64,000 nucleotides of DNA from JAVJSU01 sp040219275 (GCA_040219275.1 JAVJSU010000006.1:1-64000); one strand, 5' to 3'. Counted from the first letter of the stretch, positions 18,101-26,340 are shown. Program-made: numbers and translations. The notes: generated by a model not told the origin, from the letters alone.

Positions 18101-18791
18101 GGATCGTTTGCGTCATGATCGCTGTGATAATTTGCGAGAAGGTTTTGCCTTTAAAGGGACGCTCACCGGAAAGCATCTCGAACAACAATACACCGAATGA
18201 CCAGATGTCCGCACGTCCATCGACTGTATCCAGATTCAACGACTCCGGCGACATATAATCCAGTGTGCCGACGGCTGAGGTTTGCTGAGTGACTCGCTCC
18301 TGTGTCGCCATAAACGCCACGCCAAAATCGGTCAGGCGCGGGGTGTCGTCCCCGGCGATGATAATATTGGCAGGCTTAATATCCCGATGGATGATGTGCA
18401 GACGGTGCGCCCGCGTGAGGGCATCCGCCAGATCAAGCGCCAGTTCCAGCACACGCGACACCTTGATTTCACGCTTTTGTCGCAGAATATCGCGCAGGGT
18501 AAATTCGCCCGCGTACTCCATGACAATATAATGCCGCCCTGCTTCTTCTATCGTATCCAGCACCTTGACGATATTGGGATGATCGAGTTGGCGCAGGGCA
18601 TCGGCTTCGCGCTCAAAACGGCGCACACTCTCCGCATTGTTAGCGACGACTTCAGGCTTGAGGAGTTTCACGGCAATCGTATCACCCGTGATGCCATCAA
18701 TCCCCCGATACACCGTGCCCATACCGCCCGCGCCGATTTCGGTGTGCAGATGGTAACGGTTTTTAATAAGTTGGTGGGTGCTCTGAGTCAT
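15120..18791 (-). CDS. Ser/Thr protein kinase - NB-ARC ATPase - TPR - LuxR regulator
   Basis: A 1223-residue signalling protein. Residues 13-280 form a Hanks-type kinase with GAGGMG (20-25), Lys42, HRDIKPAN (Asp137) and DFG (155-157), all intact. A STAND/NB-ARC ATPase follows with Walker A GPGGMGKTR and Walker B MLLIFDNFEH, then a long helical TPR array, and finally a LuxR helix-turn-helix (LSERELEVLTLISQGLSNREIA ... STVKKHINHIYGKL). There is no transmembrane segment, so it is a cytosolic DNA-binding kinase. The start at 18791 has AGGAG 10 nt upstream; a 24-codon extension is possible. Targets are unknown. An 8-bp AT palindrome lies 130 nt upstream. Confidence 0.93.
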   Translation of the reverse strand: MTQSTHQLIKNRYHLHTEIGAGGMGTVYRGIDGITGDTIAVKLLKPEVVANNAESVRRFEREADALRQLDHPNIVKVLDTIEEAGRHYIVMEYAGEFTLRDILRQKREIKVSRVLELALDLADALTRAHRLHIIHRDIKPANIIIAGDDTPRLTDFGVAFMATQERVTQQTSAVGTLDYMSPESLNLDTVDGRADIWSFGVLLFEMLSGERPFKGKTFSQIITAIMTQTIPDLEVLCPDLPVALVDLIYRMLEKDRDLRISSIRLVGAELENILLNWNTTSINVIPPRTPDNQRFTRPSMSTTDIPKHNLPVQVTAFIGREQELNELESLVADPTMRLITIVGPGGMGKTRLALEAAQRHVGRFSDGIFFVPLAPLTESENIISTIADSVGFHTQEAVKNDAGDTALEVNTVGVLDRSEWQQLLDYFADKQMLLIFDNFEHVLEGSALASELLKHAPDVQIVTTSRARLNLQEEAVFRIEGMDFPEDDVVDFDADYSAIRLFTQSARRAQPAFELTDADLPHVVEICRMVQGMPLGILLAAAWVEMLSLEEIVEEMRQNSDFLETDIRNMPERHRSLRAIFDYSWQMLADDEREAFARLSVFRGGCTRNAALKAIGASLKTLTGLVNKSLLRRDPDSGRYELHELIRQYAAERLDEKGETDAIRALHSAYYAQKMANYEADLRGQRQPEALDEIDADLDNIRNGWRRAITHNDYDAVIQYATSLDLFYVLRSRHDEPNEMFDFALNTLQFTQEPLAQITRGRILARYVRTRQDKSPENRDTFTPLLDEALAIAEAHDHQTEVIYCLQILSHMVMLHEKDYESAREVIHRRLEISRSINDLNGEADALFNLGYIAAMCNDVQGLKDYTQQSYDIYRRIGDRYSEATALHNLGAYEEMTGNLDAAEAFFRQVLDIRLSIRNVVAAIKSQTTLARLLIDKGNLEGAEQFLQDSELIAKHRNFQWYARENHRVRSTIALIRADYHSALSHAEYVSQSLLKDKNDRKMMRMETYLHALAHLGLGNLDKARSYAYDALACFLEGLKDGDSMHLNKIIHLLGPAVIVWVHDGYLEEAARIIAYIRNSHEYPRWMGSHPIFMDVQARLKVGLPVDVITAVEEQGKSMTAQQVVDFVREMFDPTAEHDDIALSADQTDPQIQVANQALIEPLSERELEVLTLISQGLSNREIADELVVGVSTVKKHINHIYGKLDVSSRTRAIVRAGELNLV

Positions 18792-19100
18792 ACAGTCGCA
18801 TCTCCTGCAAAAATCGCAGTGGTCATGTTGTCTAATTTTATCCGAAAGGCGGGGCAAGAACAAACGTTTTACACCACAAGCGCGTGGTCAAACAGTTTAG
18901 GCGGAAAGTGGGTCGGCTGGCGACGATTTAAATTATTTTAAATCAATTCTTAGTAAAGCAGAATAAAGCATGTTTGTCAAGCAAGGCGTGAGGCGGGGAT
19001 TTTTGTTCCGGTGCTTGACTCTTTGTGAGCCGTCGGTGTGGAAATCAGTGCTATGATTATTCATAAATGTATGAACTTATATGTATGAAAGAAAAGAATA
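18792..19100. other. Divergent intergenic region between kinase-regulator and TPR gene
   Basis: It holds the palindrome GATTTAAATTATTTTAAATC (18925-18944) and a direct repeat ATGTATGAA (19067-19075 and 19081-19089) next to the GTG start of the TPR gene. Promoters for both genes should be here, but no clear -35/-10 pair is visible. Confidence 0.35.
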
Positions 19101-19664
19101 GTGTCAGTTGAAGCTCAGTCAAATGATCTCTTTAAACGTGCAGAAAGCGAGTTTCGCAAAGAAAAATTCGCCGAAGTCATACGGCTATTGACTGAAATCA
19201 TACAAATTAATCCAGATTACTTAAACGCTTTTTATCTTCGTGCACAAGCGAAATTCGCATTAGAGAATCCGGCGGGTGCGATCGAAGATCTATCGTCAGC
19301 GTTGATGATTGATCCGAACTATGTACCCGCCCGCATTAAACGCGCAGAATATGCCACATATATTCAGATGAATGATCTTGATGTTCTGCTGGATCAACTC
19401 CCTACCTATTTACAGAACATGAATGACAGCCATCCAAATCCACATCATATGCCTAGTGAACTAACAAGTTTTGGTTGGAAACTATTGGCTATTTTTGAAG
19501 AGAGGGCAAGACAAGCCGAACGAGAAGATCGGCTGAAAGATGCGGTTAAATATTGGCAGGCATACTATGATTGTGGAGGCACAATAGACTCATCAAGAAA
19601 ACACGTACTAGAAGTGATTGAGAAGCTGACCTGGCTTATCTCGGCACGCAATAGCGAACTGTAG
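19101..19664 (+). CDS. TPR-repeat protein
   Basis: A 187-residue, probably cytosolic, helical protein. Three tetratricopeptide units cover residues 6-105 (AESEFRKEKFAEVIRLLTEI, YLNAFYLRAQAKFALENPAG, YVPARIKRAEYATYIQM), and a fourth helical pair lies near the C-terminus (AVKYWQAYYDCGGTIDSSRK). TPRs mediate protein binding; there is no catalytic domain. The start is GTG with a weak GAAAG upstream. It stands divergently to the large kinase-regulator, which also carries TPRs, but a functional link is only a guess. Confidence 0.8.
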   Translation: MSVEAQSNDLFKRAESEFRKEKFAEVIRLLTEIIQINPDYLNAFYLRAQAKFALENPAGAIEDLSSALMIDPNYVPARIKRAEYATYIQMNDLDVLLDQLPTYLQNMNDSHPNPHHMPSELTSFGWKLLAIFEERARQAEREDRLKDAVKYWQAYYDCGGTIDSSRKHVLEVIEKLTWLISARNSEL

Positions 19665-19836
19665 CTGACTAAACGTGTTTAGCCAACGAAATCAAAATGT
19701 CGCTCTTCTACTTCTACTGTTCAATATCGAAACTAAGCCTGTCCTATCGACACAACCAACCCGCCATTTTACATAATCTATCTCATGCCATAGTGAAGCC
19801 TAAGCAAATTGCGAAATATCCTCTACAATGGAGGAC

Positions 19837-20742
19837 ATGAGTAATGTTAACGCGATTGAAATTTCCAACCTGAGCAAAACGTATCCGCGCACCACGCAGA
19901 CCGCGTTGTCTGATCTGTCGTTGACTGTCGAACGCGGGGAGATTTTCGGCTATCTCGGTCCCAACGGCGCGGGAAAATCCACCACCATCCGCATCATGCT
20001 GGATTTGATCCGCCCGACCTCCGGCAAGGTCTTGCTGATGGGGCGGGATGCACAACGTGAGTCCGTGCATGTGAAGCATTTTATCGGCAACCTCCCCGGT
20101 GAAATCCGCCTGTGGGAGCATCTCAACGGACGGCAAATTCTGCATTATCTCGCGGGGTTGCGCCCGAATGTTGATCTGAATGACGCGTATCAGATGGCGG
20201 AGCGTCTACAGCTAAATCTGAGCCTTAAAGCGGGCAATTATTCCACCGGCAACAAACGTAAGCTCGGCATTGTGCAGGCGATGATGCACCACCCGCCCCT
20301 GCTGATCCTCGACGAACCCACTACAGGACTTGACCCATTGGTGCGGCAGACCTTTCATGAGATGCTGATGGAAGCACGGGACGCAGGCGCAACGGTCTTT
20401 TTGTCGTCGCATGTGCTTTCGGAAGTACAAGCTATTTGTGATCGCGTCGCCATTTTACGCGCAGGCACGCTTCAAACCGTGCAGAGTATCGAGGCGTTGA
20501 GCCATGCCCGTTCGCATATCGTGACGATCTACACCCGCGACGCGCTTCTTGCTGAACGGTGGGAGCGAATCGACGGCGTGAAAGAAGTCAATATCACAAG
20601 TGGCTGTTTGCGCCTGCACGTTATGGGTGCGATTGATGCGGTGATTAAACAGGCGGCAACTATAACAATAGACGACATGACCATCGAAGAACCTCGCTTA
20701 GAAACTCTGTTCATGACCTATTATGGAGACAAACAGGCATGA
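19837..20742 (+). CDS. ABC transporter ATP-binding protein, ABC-2 exporter type
   Basis: A 301-residue ATPase. Walker A GPNGAGKST, a signature motif reading YSTGNKRKLGI (a variant of LSGGQ), Walker B LLILDEPTTGLDP and the H-loop SSHVLSE are in order, followed by a C-terminal DUF4162-like extension. It energises the permease encoded 4 nt upstream of its own stop (ATGA overlap). TACAAT at 19824-19829 would place the transcript start at about ATG 19837, suggesting leaderless translation; ATG 19828 is the alternative. The exported substrate is unknown. Confidence 0.92.
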   Translation: MSNVNAIEISNLSKTYPRTTQTALSDLSLTVERGEIFGYLGPNGAGKSTTIRIMLDLIRPTSGKVLLMGRDAQRESVHVKHFIGNLPGEIRLWEHLNGRQILHYLAGLRPNVDLNDAYQMAERLQLNLSLKAGNYSTGNKRKLGIVQAMMHHPPLLILDEPTTGLDPLVRQTFHEMLMEARDAGATVFLSSHVLSEVQAICDRVAILRAGTLQTVQSIEALSHARSHIVTIYTRDALLAERWERIDGVKEVNITSGCLRLHVMGAIDAVIKQAATITIDDMTIEEPRLETLFMTYYGDKQA

Positions 20743-21656
20743 CAGACCTCTGGACAGAACGCGATGAGCCTCAGCCGGAGTTACAGGCAGATCGTCCCAT
20801 CAACCTGCCATCTATCACGACGACATTCCTGCTCCCGAAGACCCGTCCGGGGCGGATTTTCTGGCGTGCTCTGCGCGATAACGCTATGGGTATCGTCATA
20901 TGGGGGAGCGTGTTCAGCCTGTTATTGGCGGCACTCGCGTTGATCTTTCCCTATCAGCAGGAAAGCAACACACTGGTCAATATCCTGAGCGGGCTGGGCT
21001 TGCTAGAACGGCTGACGGGTGCGCGTGAAATCGACATTGCCGCCTTCTCCACCTTTGAGGGTTATCTGGCATTACAGGTACTCGGCTGGGCACCCATCAT
21101 CTTTTCGGCGTATCTGATTCCGCAGGCGATCAACGCGGTGATGGCGGAGGAACGCGACGGCACGCTTGACCTGTTATTGACCACGCCCCTCCCGCGCTGG
21201 CGATTCCTCACGGAAAAGGCGCTGGCGATTGTTGTTTCGCTCATGTGCATCCTGTTTATGATGATGGTCACGCTCATCATTGTCACGCAAGCCATCGCGG
21301 AAATTGACTTTGCGATCTGGCAACCGATGAACAGCATGTGGCACATCTTCCCGATTAGCATGATAATTCTGGCGTTTACTTTGTTCCTCTGCGTCACCCT
21401 GCGCCAACCACGTACCGCAGGCGGTCTGGCGGCATTGTTCGTGCTGGGAAATTATTTTATCCGCGCCATTTCTGATATGACCGATCTGCCGATATTTAAC
21501 ATTCTGCGCCACATTAATCTGTTTGAATATTACGCCAGCGTCGCCGCACTTACAGAAGGCGTGAACTTAGCACGTGATTTGGGGGTGGTGGCATTTGCGG
21601 GGCTAATTTTTCTTCTCGCCGTCGTGCAATTTCAACGCAGGGACATCGGCGTGTAA
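20739..21656 (+). CDS. ABC-2 type permease
   Basis: A 305-residue membrane protein with about six transmembrane segments (from residue 48 to 297) and the EERDGTLDLLLTTPLPRWRF cytoplasmic motif that is typical of ABC-2 permeases and contacts the ATPase. It overlaps the ATPase gene by 4 nt, so the two are translationally coupled and form one exporter. The polar N-terminal 40 residues are cytosolic. The strong bidirectional hairpin after the stop ends the operon. Confidence 0.9.
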   Translation: MTDLWTERDEPQPELQADRPINLPSITTTFLLPKTRPGRIFWRALRDNAMGIVIWGSVFSLLLAALALIFPYQQESNTLVNILSGLGLLERLTGAREIDIAAFSTFEGYLALQVLGWAPIIFSAYLIPQAINAVMAEERDGTLDLLLTTPLPRWRFLTEKALAIVVSLMCILFMMMVTLIIVTQAIAEIDFAIWQPMNSMWHIFPISMIILAFTLFLCVTLRQPRTAGGLAALFVLGNYFIRAISDMTDLPIFNILRHINLFEYYASVAALTEGVNLARDLGVVAFAGLIFLLAVVQFQRRDIGV

Positions 21657-21657
21657 A

Positions 21658-21704
21658 TCACAGAGGCATGGAGAAAAACGTTTCCTATGCCTCTGTGAAA
21701 AAAT
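21658..21704. terminator. Bidirectional terminator
   Basis: A perfect 12-bp stem (21658-21669 with 21687-21698) followed by AAAAAA on the plus strand lies between convergent genes, so it can serve both. In the minus orientation it reads into a T run before the hairpin, so the plus direction is weaker. Confidence 0.6.
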
Positions 21705-21718
21705 TACTATGCCTATGC

Positions 21719-22480
21719 TTATTCGCCGTAGGCTATGGACTCCGCCAACGCCATAACGATGGGACGGATTGCCTCGATTTCACCCGGCGCGGCGGCTCCT
21801 AACGCAAGACCATACACCCCAATATCGGAGCGATCTATAATCAGCAAAATACCCTCAAAACCGGTGGCACTAAAGTCAAACGCGCCCGCTTGAAAATCAT
21901 TGACACTAAAGCGCGTAATTTCGCCCGCCGTCGTCTCGCCATCATCTTGCAATTGATCGACGAATTCTCGAAGCACCTCATCCAGCGTGGCATCATCGTC
22001 CAGTGAATTGTTCACCTCATCCGCTGGACCGACCAGCACCGCTACGCCCTGTTGACCGGAAATTAGCACCGGATTGACCTGAGTGAGCGCACGCAAAGTC
22101 GCGGTGTTCGTGCCAACATAGACGATTCCGCCATCCTCAAAGGTATCGACCACCTGTGTTGACCAATCCGCCGGATAATCGAAACTAAACGCGCCATTCG
22201 GTGAACGGAAATCCCCACCGAGCACAACATCGGGCATCTCTCCAGCTTCACCGCCACAGCGTTCCACCGCATCCGCCAGCACAGATTGCACCAGCGCAAT
22301 CGAACGCAGTGCATCCTCGCGCTGACCACTACTGGCTTCTGCCTGCGCCTGCACGATCAACGACGCGGCACTGGTCAGGTTGATTTCACAATCACCCGTG
22401 TCGGTTTCGTCCTGAGCGATGAGCGCCATACTTGAAACACTAAGTAACATAACCACAAAAATAAATTTTATCACTCGCAT
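21719..22480 (-). CDS. Secreted protein, relative of the 30-35 kb YPEGW family
   Basis: A 253-residue secreted protein. The signal peptide ends at ALIAQ before DETD. A helical module follows, bounded by two cysteines (CEINLTSAASLIVQAQAEA ... SVLADAVERCGG), then a beta-rich domain starting FSFDYPADW and containing GQQGVAVLVGP and ITRFSVNDF. The helical module is shared with the protein at 31773, and YPADW aligns with YPEGW of the tandem array. ATG 22480 has AAGGTG 7 nt upstream, and a good promoter lies at 22518-22547. Function unknown; the C-terminal half may be a PsbP/DcrB-like fold. Confidence 0.82.
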   Translation of the reverse strand: MRVIKFIFVVMLLSVSSMALIAQDETDTGDCEINLTSAASLIVQAQAEASSGQREDALRSIALVQSVLADAVERCGGEAGEMPDVVLGGDFRSPNGAFSFDYPADWSTQVVDTFEDGGIVYVGTNTATLRALTQVNPVLISGQQGVAVLVGPADEVNNSLDDDATLDEVLREFVDQLQDDGETTAGEITRFSVNDFQAGAFDFSATGFEGILLIIDRSDIGVYGLALGAAAPGEIEAIRPIVMALAESIAYGE

Positions 22481-22517
22481 CAATATTCACCTTTCATACC
22501 TTGAAGTACACATTTTC

Positions 22518-22547
22518 ATTGTAGTGGGGCTTCAAAATACGCGCCAA
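22518..22547 (-). promoter_or_regulatory. Promoter of the 21.7-kb secreted protein gene
   Basis: On the minus strand TTGGCG (22547-22542), an 18-nt spacer and TACAAT (22523-22518) lie 38 nt before the start codon. Confidence 0.55.
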
Positions 22548-23074
22548 TTGACCTCTTTGTGCAAATTGCCCATGAAAGTTTGTGTACAATTTACATTGCG
22601 GTGTTTCGGACAGTTGGGTATATTCGTTATCATTAGCAACAGTGAGCAATTTCTCCGGCGAAGAATCTATCTTCGTCTTTTTGTTTCTACAGGCAAAACT
22701 CATCTTCCCATCACCAACCTGCTACAATAGAATAGTAACTGACGTTACCCAGAGTAACTATTAGGATGATTTTGGGCATGAAGTAGAAGCTCAAACATGA
22801 GTAAGTCAGTTGGTCAGCTAATCAGTTTGTCAGAAAGCACATCCGGCAAACATGCAATAAATGTTGTTGCTGAAATACTGATTTACTGAAGTGCTGAATG
22901 ACTTACTGGCGATTACTGCTTGCAAGTTAAATATCCTGATTGATTATTTTTGCGTAACATCACATTGTAAAATCACAGTGTTTTCGGTGGCTTACCCTGT
23001 CTTTACCACGTCGCCACGTAAAACCATTGTGATTAACAAACGCTGTAAACGTTCGATTTTCAGGAGAAATTTTC
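22548..23074. other. Intergenic region upstream of the SMP-30-like gene
   Basis: About 530 nt without a convincing gene. It includes GTTAC-CCAGA-GTAAC (22744-22758), the period-8 inverted element at 22801-22906, and AT-rich sequence that should contain the promoter of the gene at 23075. A plus-strand frame at 22891 is out of phase with that gene and is discarded. Confidence 0.4.
22801..22906. repeat. Inverted element with exact 8-nt periodicity
   Basis: TCAG occurs at 22806, 22814, 22822 and 22830. Its complement CTGA occurs at 22870, 22878, 22886 and 22894. Both arms (GTAAGTCAG ... and ... GACTTAC) thus form an imperfect long hairpin with a loop of about 36 nt. It is non-coding. Confidence 0.75.
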
Positions 23075-24043
23075 ATGCGTTATATCCGTTATGGATTACT
23101 TGTACTTGTCATGAGTTTGACAATGGGGGTTCTGTTCGCACAGGACGACCTCCCTGCGGAAATTGTCGTAGAGCGCCCGACCTTCGGACCGGAAGGCATC
23201 GCATGGGATGCGGCAAACGGGCGATTCTTGCTCGGTTCGCTTAACGAAGGCACCGTTTTTAGTGTCGCGGATGATGGCACAATCACACCCTTTATCGAAA
23301 GTGATGATTTTCTGTCCACAATCGGCATAGAAATTGACGAAGCCAACGGACGGCTGTTAGTCGCCAATTCTGATTCATCCATCTTCTTCAACCCATCTTC
23401 ACAGGGCATCGCCGGATTGGGTGCATATGACCTTTCCACCGGAGAAGAACTTTTCTACACAGAACTCAACGCGCTCAATACGGCAGAAGGCGCACAGTTT
23501 TTCGCCAATGATGTCGCAGTGGATGCCGATGGCAACGCTTATGTGACGAACTCCTTCGCGCCGGAAATTTATAAGGTTGATATGGACGGCAACGCCTCCG
23601 TGTTTATCCGCGATGAGCGACTGAGCAGTGATTTCTTCGGGCTGAACGGAATCGTCTATCACCCTGATGGTTATTTGCTGGCCGCAGTCGCTGGACAAGC
23701 GGAATTGTATAAAATTCCGGTTGATGCGCCGGACGAGATCGCGCTGGTTGCGGTGGATGTTCCCTTCGGCGCGGATGGCATGATCTTCCATCCCGATGGA
23801 GATTTGATTGCCGTCGCTGACTACTTCGATGCAGATGCCGGCGCGAGTGTTTCCGCCGTGATCGCCGTGCGGAGCGATGATGATTGGCAATCCGCCACGC
23901 TCATCGACGCGCAGGACGATGGTGGTGTAGCGACAACCGCCGCGATCCGTGATGGCGCGGTTTACGTCATCAACGCTTATCTGAACAACCCCGCCGCACA
24001 ACAATACGAAATCGTACGCTACGATCTTGATCTCGGCGAGTAA
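23075..24043 (+). CDS. Secreted SMP-30/NHL-type beta-propeller
   Basis: A 322-residue exported protein: signal peptide ending VLFAQ before DDLPA, then a six-bladed SMP-30/gluconolactonase-like propeller (FGPEGIAWDAANGRFLLGSL, FANDVAVDADGNAYVTNS, GLNGIVYHPDGYLLAA, GADGMIFHPDGDLIAVADY). The acidic and Asn residues (PEG, NDV, NGI, DG) sit where SMP-30 enzymes bind a divalent metal, so lactonase activity is possible. The substrate is unknown. AGGAG lies about 10 nt before the ATG. A 15-bp terminator follows. Confidence 0.87.
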   Translation: MRYIRYGLLVLVMSLTMGVLFAQDDLPAEIVVERPTFGPEGIAWDAANGRFLLGSLNEGTVFSVADDGTITPFIESDDFLSTIGIEIDEANGRLLVANSDSSIFFNPSSQGIAGLGAYDLSTGEELFYTELNALNTAEGAQFFANDVAVDADGNAYVTNSFAPEIYKVDMDGNASVFIRDERLSSDFFGLNGIVYHPDGYLLAAVAGQAELYKIPVDAPDEIALVAVDVPFGADGMIFHPDGDLIAVADYFDADAGASVSAVIAVRSDDDWQSATLIDAQDDGGVATTAAIRDGAVYVINAYLNNPAAQQYEIVRYDLDLGE

Positions 24044-24061
24044 GCCAAAACTACTAGACAC

Positions 24062-24099
24062 AAAAAAGCGGATGGGTGACATTGCCCATCCGCTTTTTT
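24062..24099 (+). terminator. Strong intrinsic terminator
   Basis: A perfect 15-bp stem (24062-24076 with 24085-24099) with loop TGACATTG and a terminal T run. Confidence 0.9.
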
Positions 24100-24218
24100 A
24101 TTGCCCTCACAACATAAAAAGTAGTGTGCATTATAACGTCTCGAAAATACCCCTTGCCTTTCTAATTGAGACTTTGTATCATTTACAGAAATCTCAATAG
24201 TAGTTACGGTGGTATTAA

Positions 24219-25139
24219 ATGCAACACACACAGGTTGATATTGCCATTATTGGTGGCGGTCCGGCAGGGTTAGAAGCGGCATTGATCCTCGCCCGTACCC
24301 GCAAGAAAATTGTCGTATTTGATTCCCCTGAACAACCTCGCAACGGTGCATCACACGGTGTACATAATTTTGTTGGGCTGGATGGTCTTTTACCGTCAGA
24401 AATCCGTGAACAAGCGTGGAAGCAAATCGAAGTCTACGATAGCGCCGAGTTACGCAGAGAAATTGTGATGGATGTGCAACCAGTCGGCGAGCATCAGTTC
24501 TCGATAGTGCTTGAAAATAGCGACCCTGTCACCGCCAAGCATGTCATCCTTGCGGCAGGTTTCCGCAATATCTATCCTGATGTATCGGGTTTTGCAGAAT
24601 GTTGGGGCGACAGCATCATTATTTGCCCGTTCTGTGATGGGTACGAAAATCGTGATCGCGTCTGGGGGATTGTCGCCACTTCAACCCGCGCACTTGAACA
24701 CATGCCAAAACTCTCCCGAAACTGGACATCCACAGCCAAAATATTGCTTTCGCCAGATGTTCCCCTCTCCCAAGAAGCACGCCATGATTTAGAGCAACAG
24801 GGAATTTCCGTGCATGAAGGCGACATCGTCAGTATTCAGCATGACTCCGGCAAAGTAAACGCGGTGACATTAAGCACAGGGGAAACTGTTGAAGTCGGCA
24901 CGCTTATATGGGGCATCGACGAACGTCCGTTGACTGTTACCGAAAAAGTGATCGCAAATTTCGAGCTTGAATTGAATGAACGCGGCTACATCAATGTGAA
25001 TCCTTTACATCAAACGAGCGTGCAAGGTCTATGGGCGGTTGGGGATGTATTGGGCTGGTCGGGCGCGTTAGGGGCGGCGTTTCAAGCCAGTCAGGCGGCA
25101 TTTGGGATTGTCGGCGGATGGTATGGGTCTGATCATTAG
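24219..25139 (+). CDS. Thioredoxin-reductase-like FAD/NAD(P) oxidoreductase
   Basis: A 306-residue flavoprotein. FAD-binding GGGPAGLEAAL at residue 11, the redox site CPFCDGYE, and a C-terminal FAD motif GLWAVGDVLG make it a member of the low-molecular-weight thioredoxin reductase family. The active site reads CPFC rather than the CATC of TrxB, and the NAD(P) Rossmann region has no clear GGGDSA, so the reductant and partner may differ from ordinary TrxB. GGTGG lies 6 nt before the ATG. An inverted pair ATTGAGA/TCTCAAT (24165-24171, 24192-24198) stands in the promoter area. Confidence 0.87.
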   Translation: MQHTQVDIAIIGGGPAGLEAALILARTRKKIVVFDSPEQPRNGASHGVHNFVGLDGLLPSEIREQAWKQIEVYDSAELRREIVMDVQPVGEHQFSIVLENSDPVTAKHVILAAGFRNIYPDVSGFAECWGDSIIICPFCDGYENRDRVWGIVATSTRALEHMPKLSRNWTSTAKILLSPDVPLSQEARHDLEQQGISVHEGDIVSIQHDSGKVNAVTLSTGETVEVGTLIWGIDERPLTVTEKVIANFELELNERGYINVNPLHQTSVQGLWAVGDVLGWSGALGAAFQASQAAFGIVGGWYGSDH

Positions 25140-25171
25140 TATATGATCGCGTGATCGCTTTCATCTTATTG

Positions 25172-25203
25172 AAATTCCAGTGGGTACGTACTCACTGGAA
25201 TTT
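25172..25203. terminator. Bidirectional terminator
   Basis: An 11-bp perfect stem (AAATTCCAGTG at 25172-25182, CACTGGAATTT at 25193-25203) between the convergent flavoprotein and azlD genes. Both arms end in A/T runs. Confidence 0.7.
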
Positions 25204-25227
25204 TCGAGGGTTTATTGATGATAAATC

Positions 25228-25560
25228 CTACCCCATCAACCCGCGCCACGCGAGGAAGACCGCCATACCGATTAGGATCGTCCAAAGCAGATTTTTCGTG
25301 CGCCATGAGACGAAAATCGACACAATCGCGGCGATTAAATAGGCATTGTCAACGCGAATAGCGAGTTGTGAGTCCTGAATCAGCACCGCCGGAACGATGA
25401 TCGCGGTCAGCACGGCAGGCGGAACGTATCGTAGGGCGCGGATCACGGCGGGCGGGAGTTCCATTTTGCCAACCAGCGCCAGCACCGGATAACGCACGCC
25501 AAACGTCACCAGCGCCATGCCGATAATGAGCATTACTTCGTTCATCGTGAGGGAAGTCAT
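25228..25560 (-). CDS. azlD: Branched-chain amino acid exporter subunit AzlD
   Basis: A 110-residue protein with four hydrophobic helices, containing the family pattern LVTFGVRYPVLALVG near the N-terminus, ALRYVPPAVLTAIIVPAVL in the middle and the short C-terminal helices. AzlD is the small partner of AzlC in a two-component exporter of branched-chain or other amino acids. Its ATG directly abuts the TAA of azlC, so both are made from one message. A second Met (residue 6) could be the real start. Confidence 0.9.
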   Translation of the reverse strand: MTSLTMNEVMLIIGMALVTFGVRYPVLALVGKMELPPAVIRALRYVPPAVLTAIIVPAVLIQDSQLAIRVDNAYLIAAIVSIFVSWRTKNLLWTILIGMAVFLAWRGLMG

Positions 25561-26331
25561 TTAGTCACCTATCTCCTGCATCGCTATCGGATCGGACTCC
25601 ATGAGTTCCATCGGATTGCTGACCGTTTCGGTGATTTTGTCCGGCGTGAACCACGTTTCCAGCACATAGCCCGCCGTGATGCCTGCAAATGCACCGACCA
25701 TCAAGCCCATTTTGTTCGGCAAACCATCGAATAGTAAGGCGACACTCCCCGCCACCAGCACGGATACCAGCACCGGACGGTTGCGAATCAGCGGGACGAC
25801 GATGCCAATAAAGGTCACGACCATCGCAAAATCCAAGCCCCAGCCTGTCGCATCCGGTATCGACTGTCCGGCAATCACGCCTATGAGCGTACACAGTTGC
25901 CAGTTGCTATACATCAACACCGCCGAGCCGAAATAAAACCAATGCTTATACGGCGAATCATCCGGCTGAGTGAAGCGGCTAATCACCACCGCGTAGGATT
26001 CATCGGTCAGCCAGAAGCCGAGCGGCAATAACCATTTCTGCGGCAGATGCTTCATATACGGTGCGAGTGAGGCGGCATACAGGGCGTGGCGCAAATTGAC
26101 GATGAAGGTCGTCAGGATAATTAGTCCGATAGACACACCGGATGAGACCAGCCCTGCGGCGATAAATTGCGCGGAGCCAGCGAACACAATCAGCGAGAAG
26201 CCCATCGTCGCCGCCGGAGATAAGCCGCCTGTGGTCGCCACTGCGCCAAAAATAATCCCGAACGGGATCGCCCCGAAAACCATCGGGATGGTGGCTTTCA
26301 TGCCATTGATAAATTCTTCGCGTCTGGTCAT
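25561..26331 (-). CDS. azlC: Branched-chain amino acid exporter subunit AzlC
   Basis: A 256-residue integral membrane protein of the AzlC family: GMKATIPMVFGAIPFGIIFG at the N-terminus, FAGSAQFIAAGL and NLRHALYAASLAPYM are family hallmarks, followed by LTDESYAV. About six to eight transmembrane helices. It forms an amino acid export system with AzlD. An AraC-type regulator on the same strand lies 195 nt upstream; AraC plus azlCD is a common neighbourhood, so control of the exporter is a reasonable inference. Confidence 0.93.
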   Translation of the reverse strand: MTRREEFINGMKATIPMVFGAIPFGIIFGAVATTGGLSPAATMGFSLIVFAGSAQFIAAGLVSSGVSIGLIILTTFIVNLRHALYAASLAPYMKHLPQKWLLPLGFWLTDESYAVVISRFTQPDDSPYKHWFYFGSAVLMYSNWQLCTLIGVIAGQSIPDATGWGLDFAMVVTFIGIVVPLIRNRPVLVSVLVAGSVALLFDGLPNKMGLMVGAFAGITAGYVLETWFTPDKITETVSNPMELMESDPIAMQEIGD

Positions 26332-26340
26332 AGGTTTAGA

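Noticed and set aside
22801..22906. CRISPR array
   Set aside because: Word length is only 4 of 8 nt and the arms are inverted; there are no spacer-length units and no cas genes.
22891..23244. 117-codon frame overlapping the start of the SMP-30-like gene
   Set aside because: It is out of phase with a clearly secreted propeller protein and has no features of its own.
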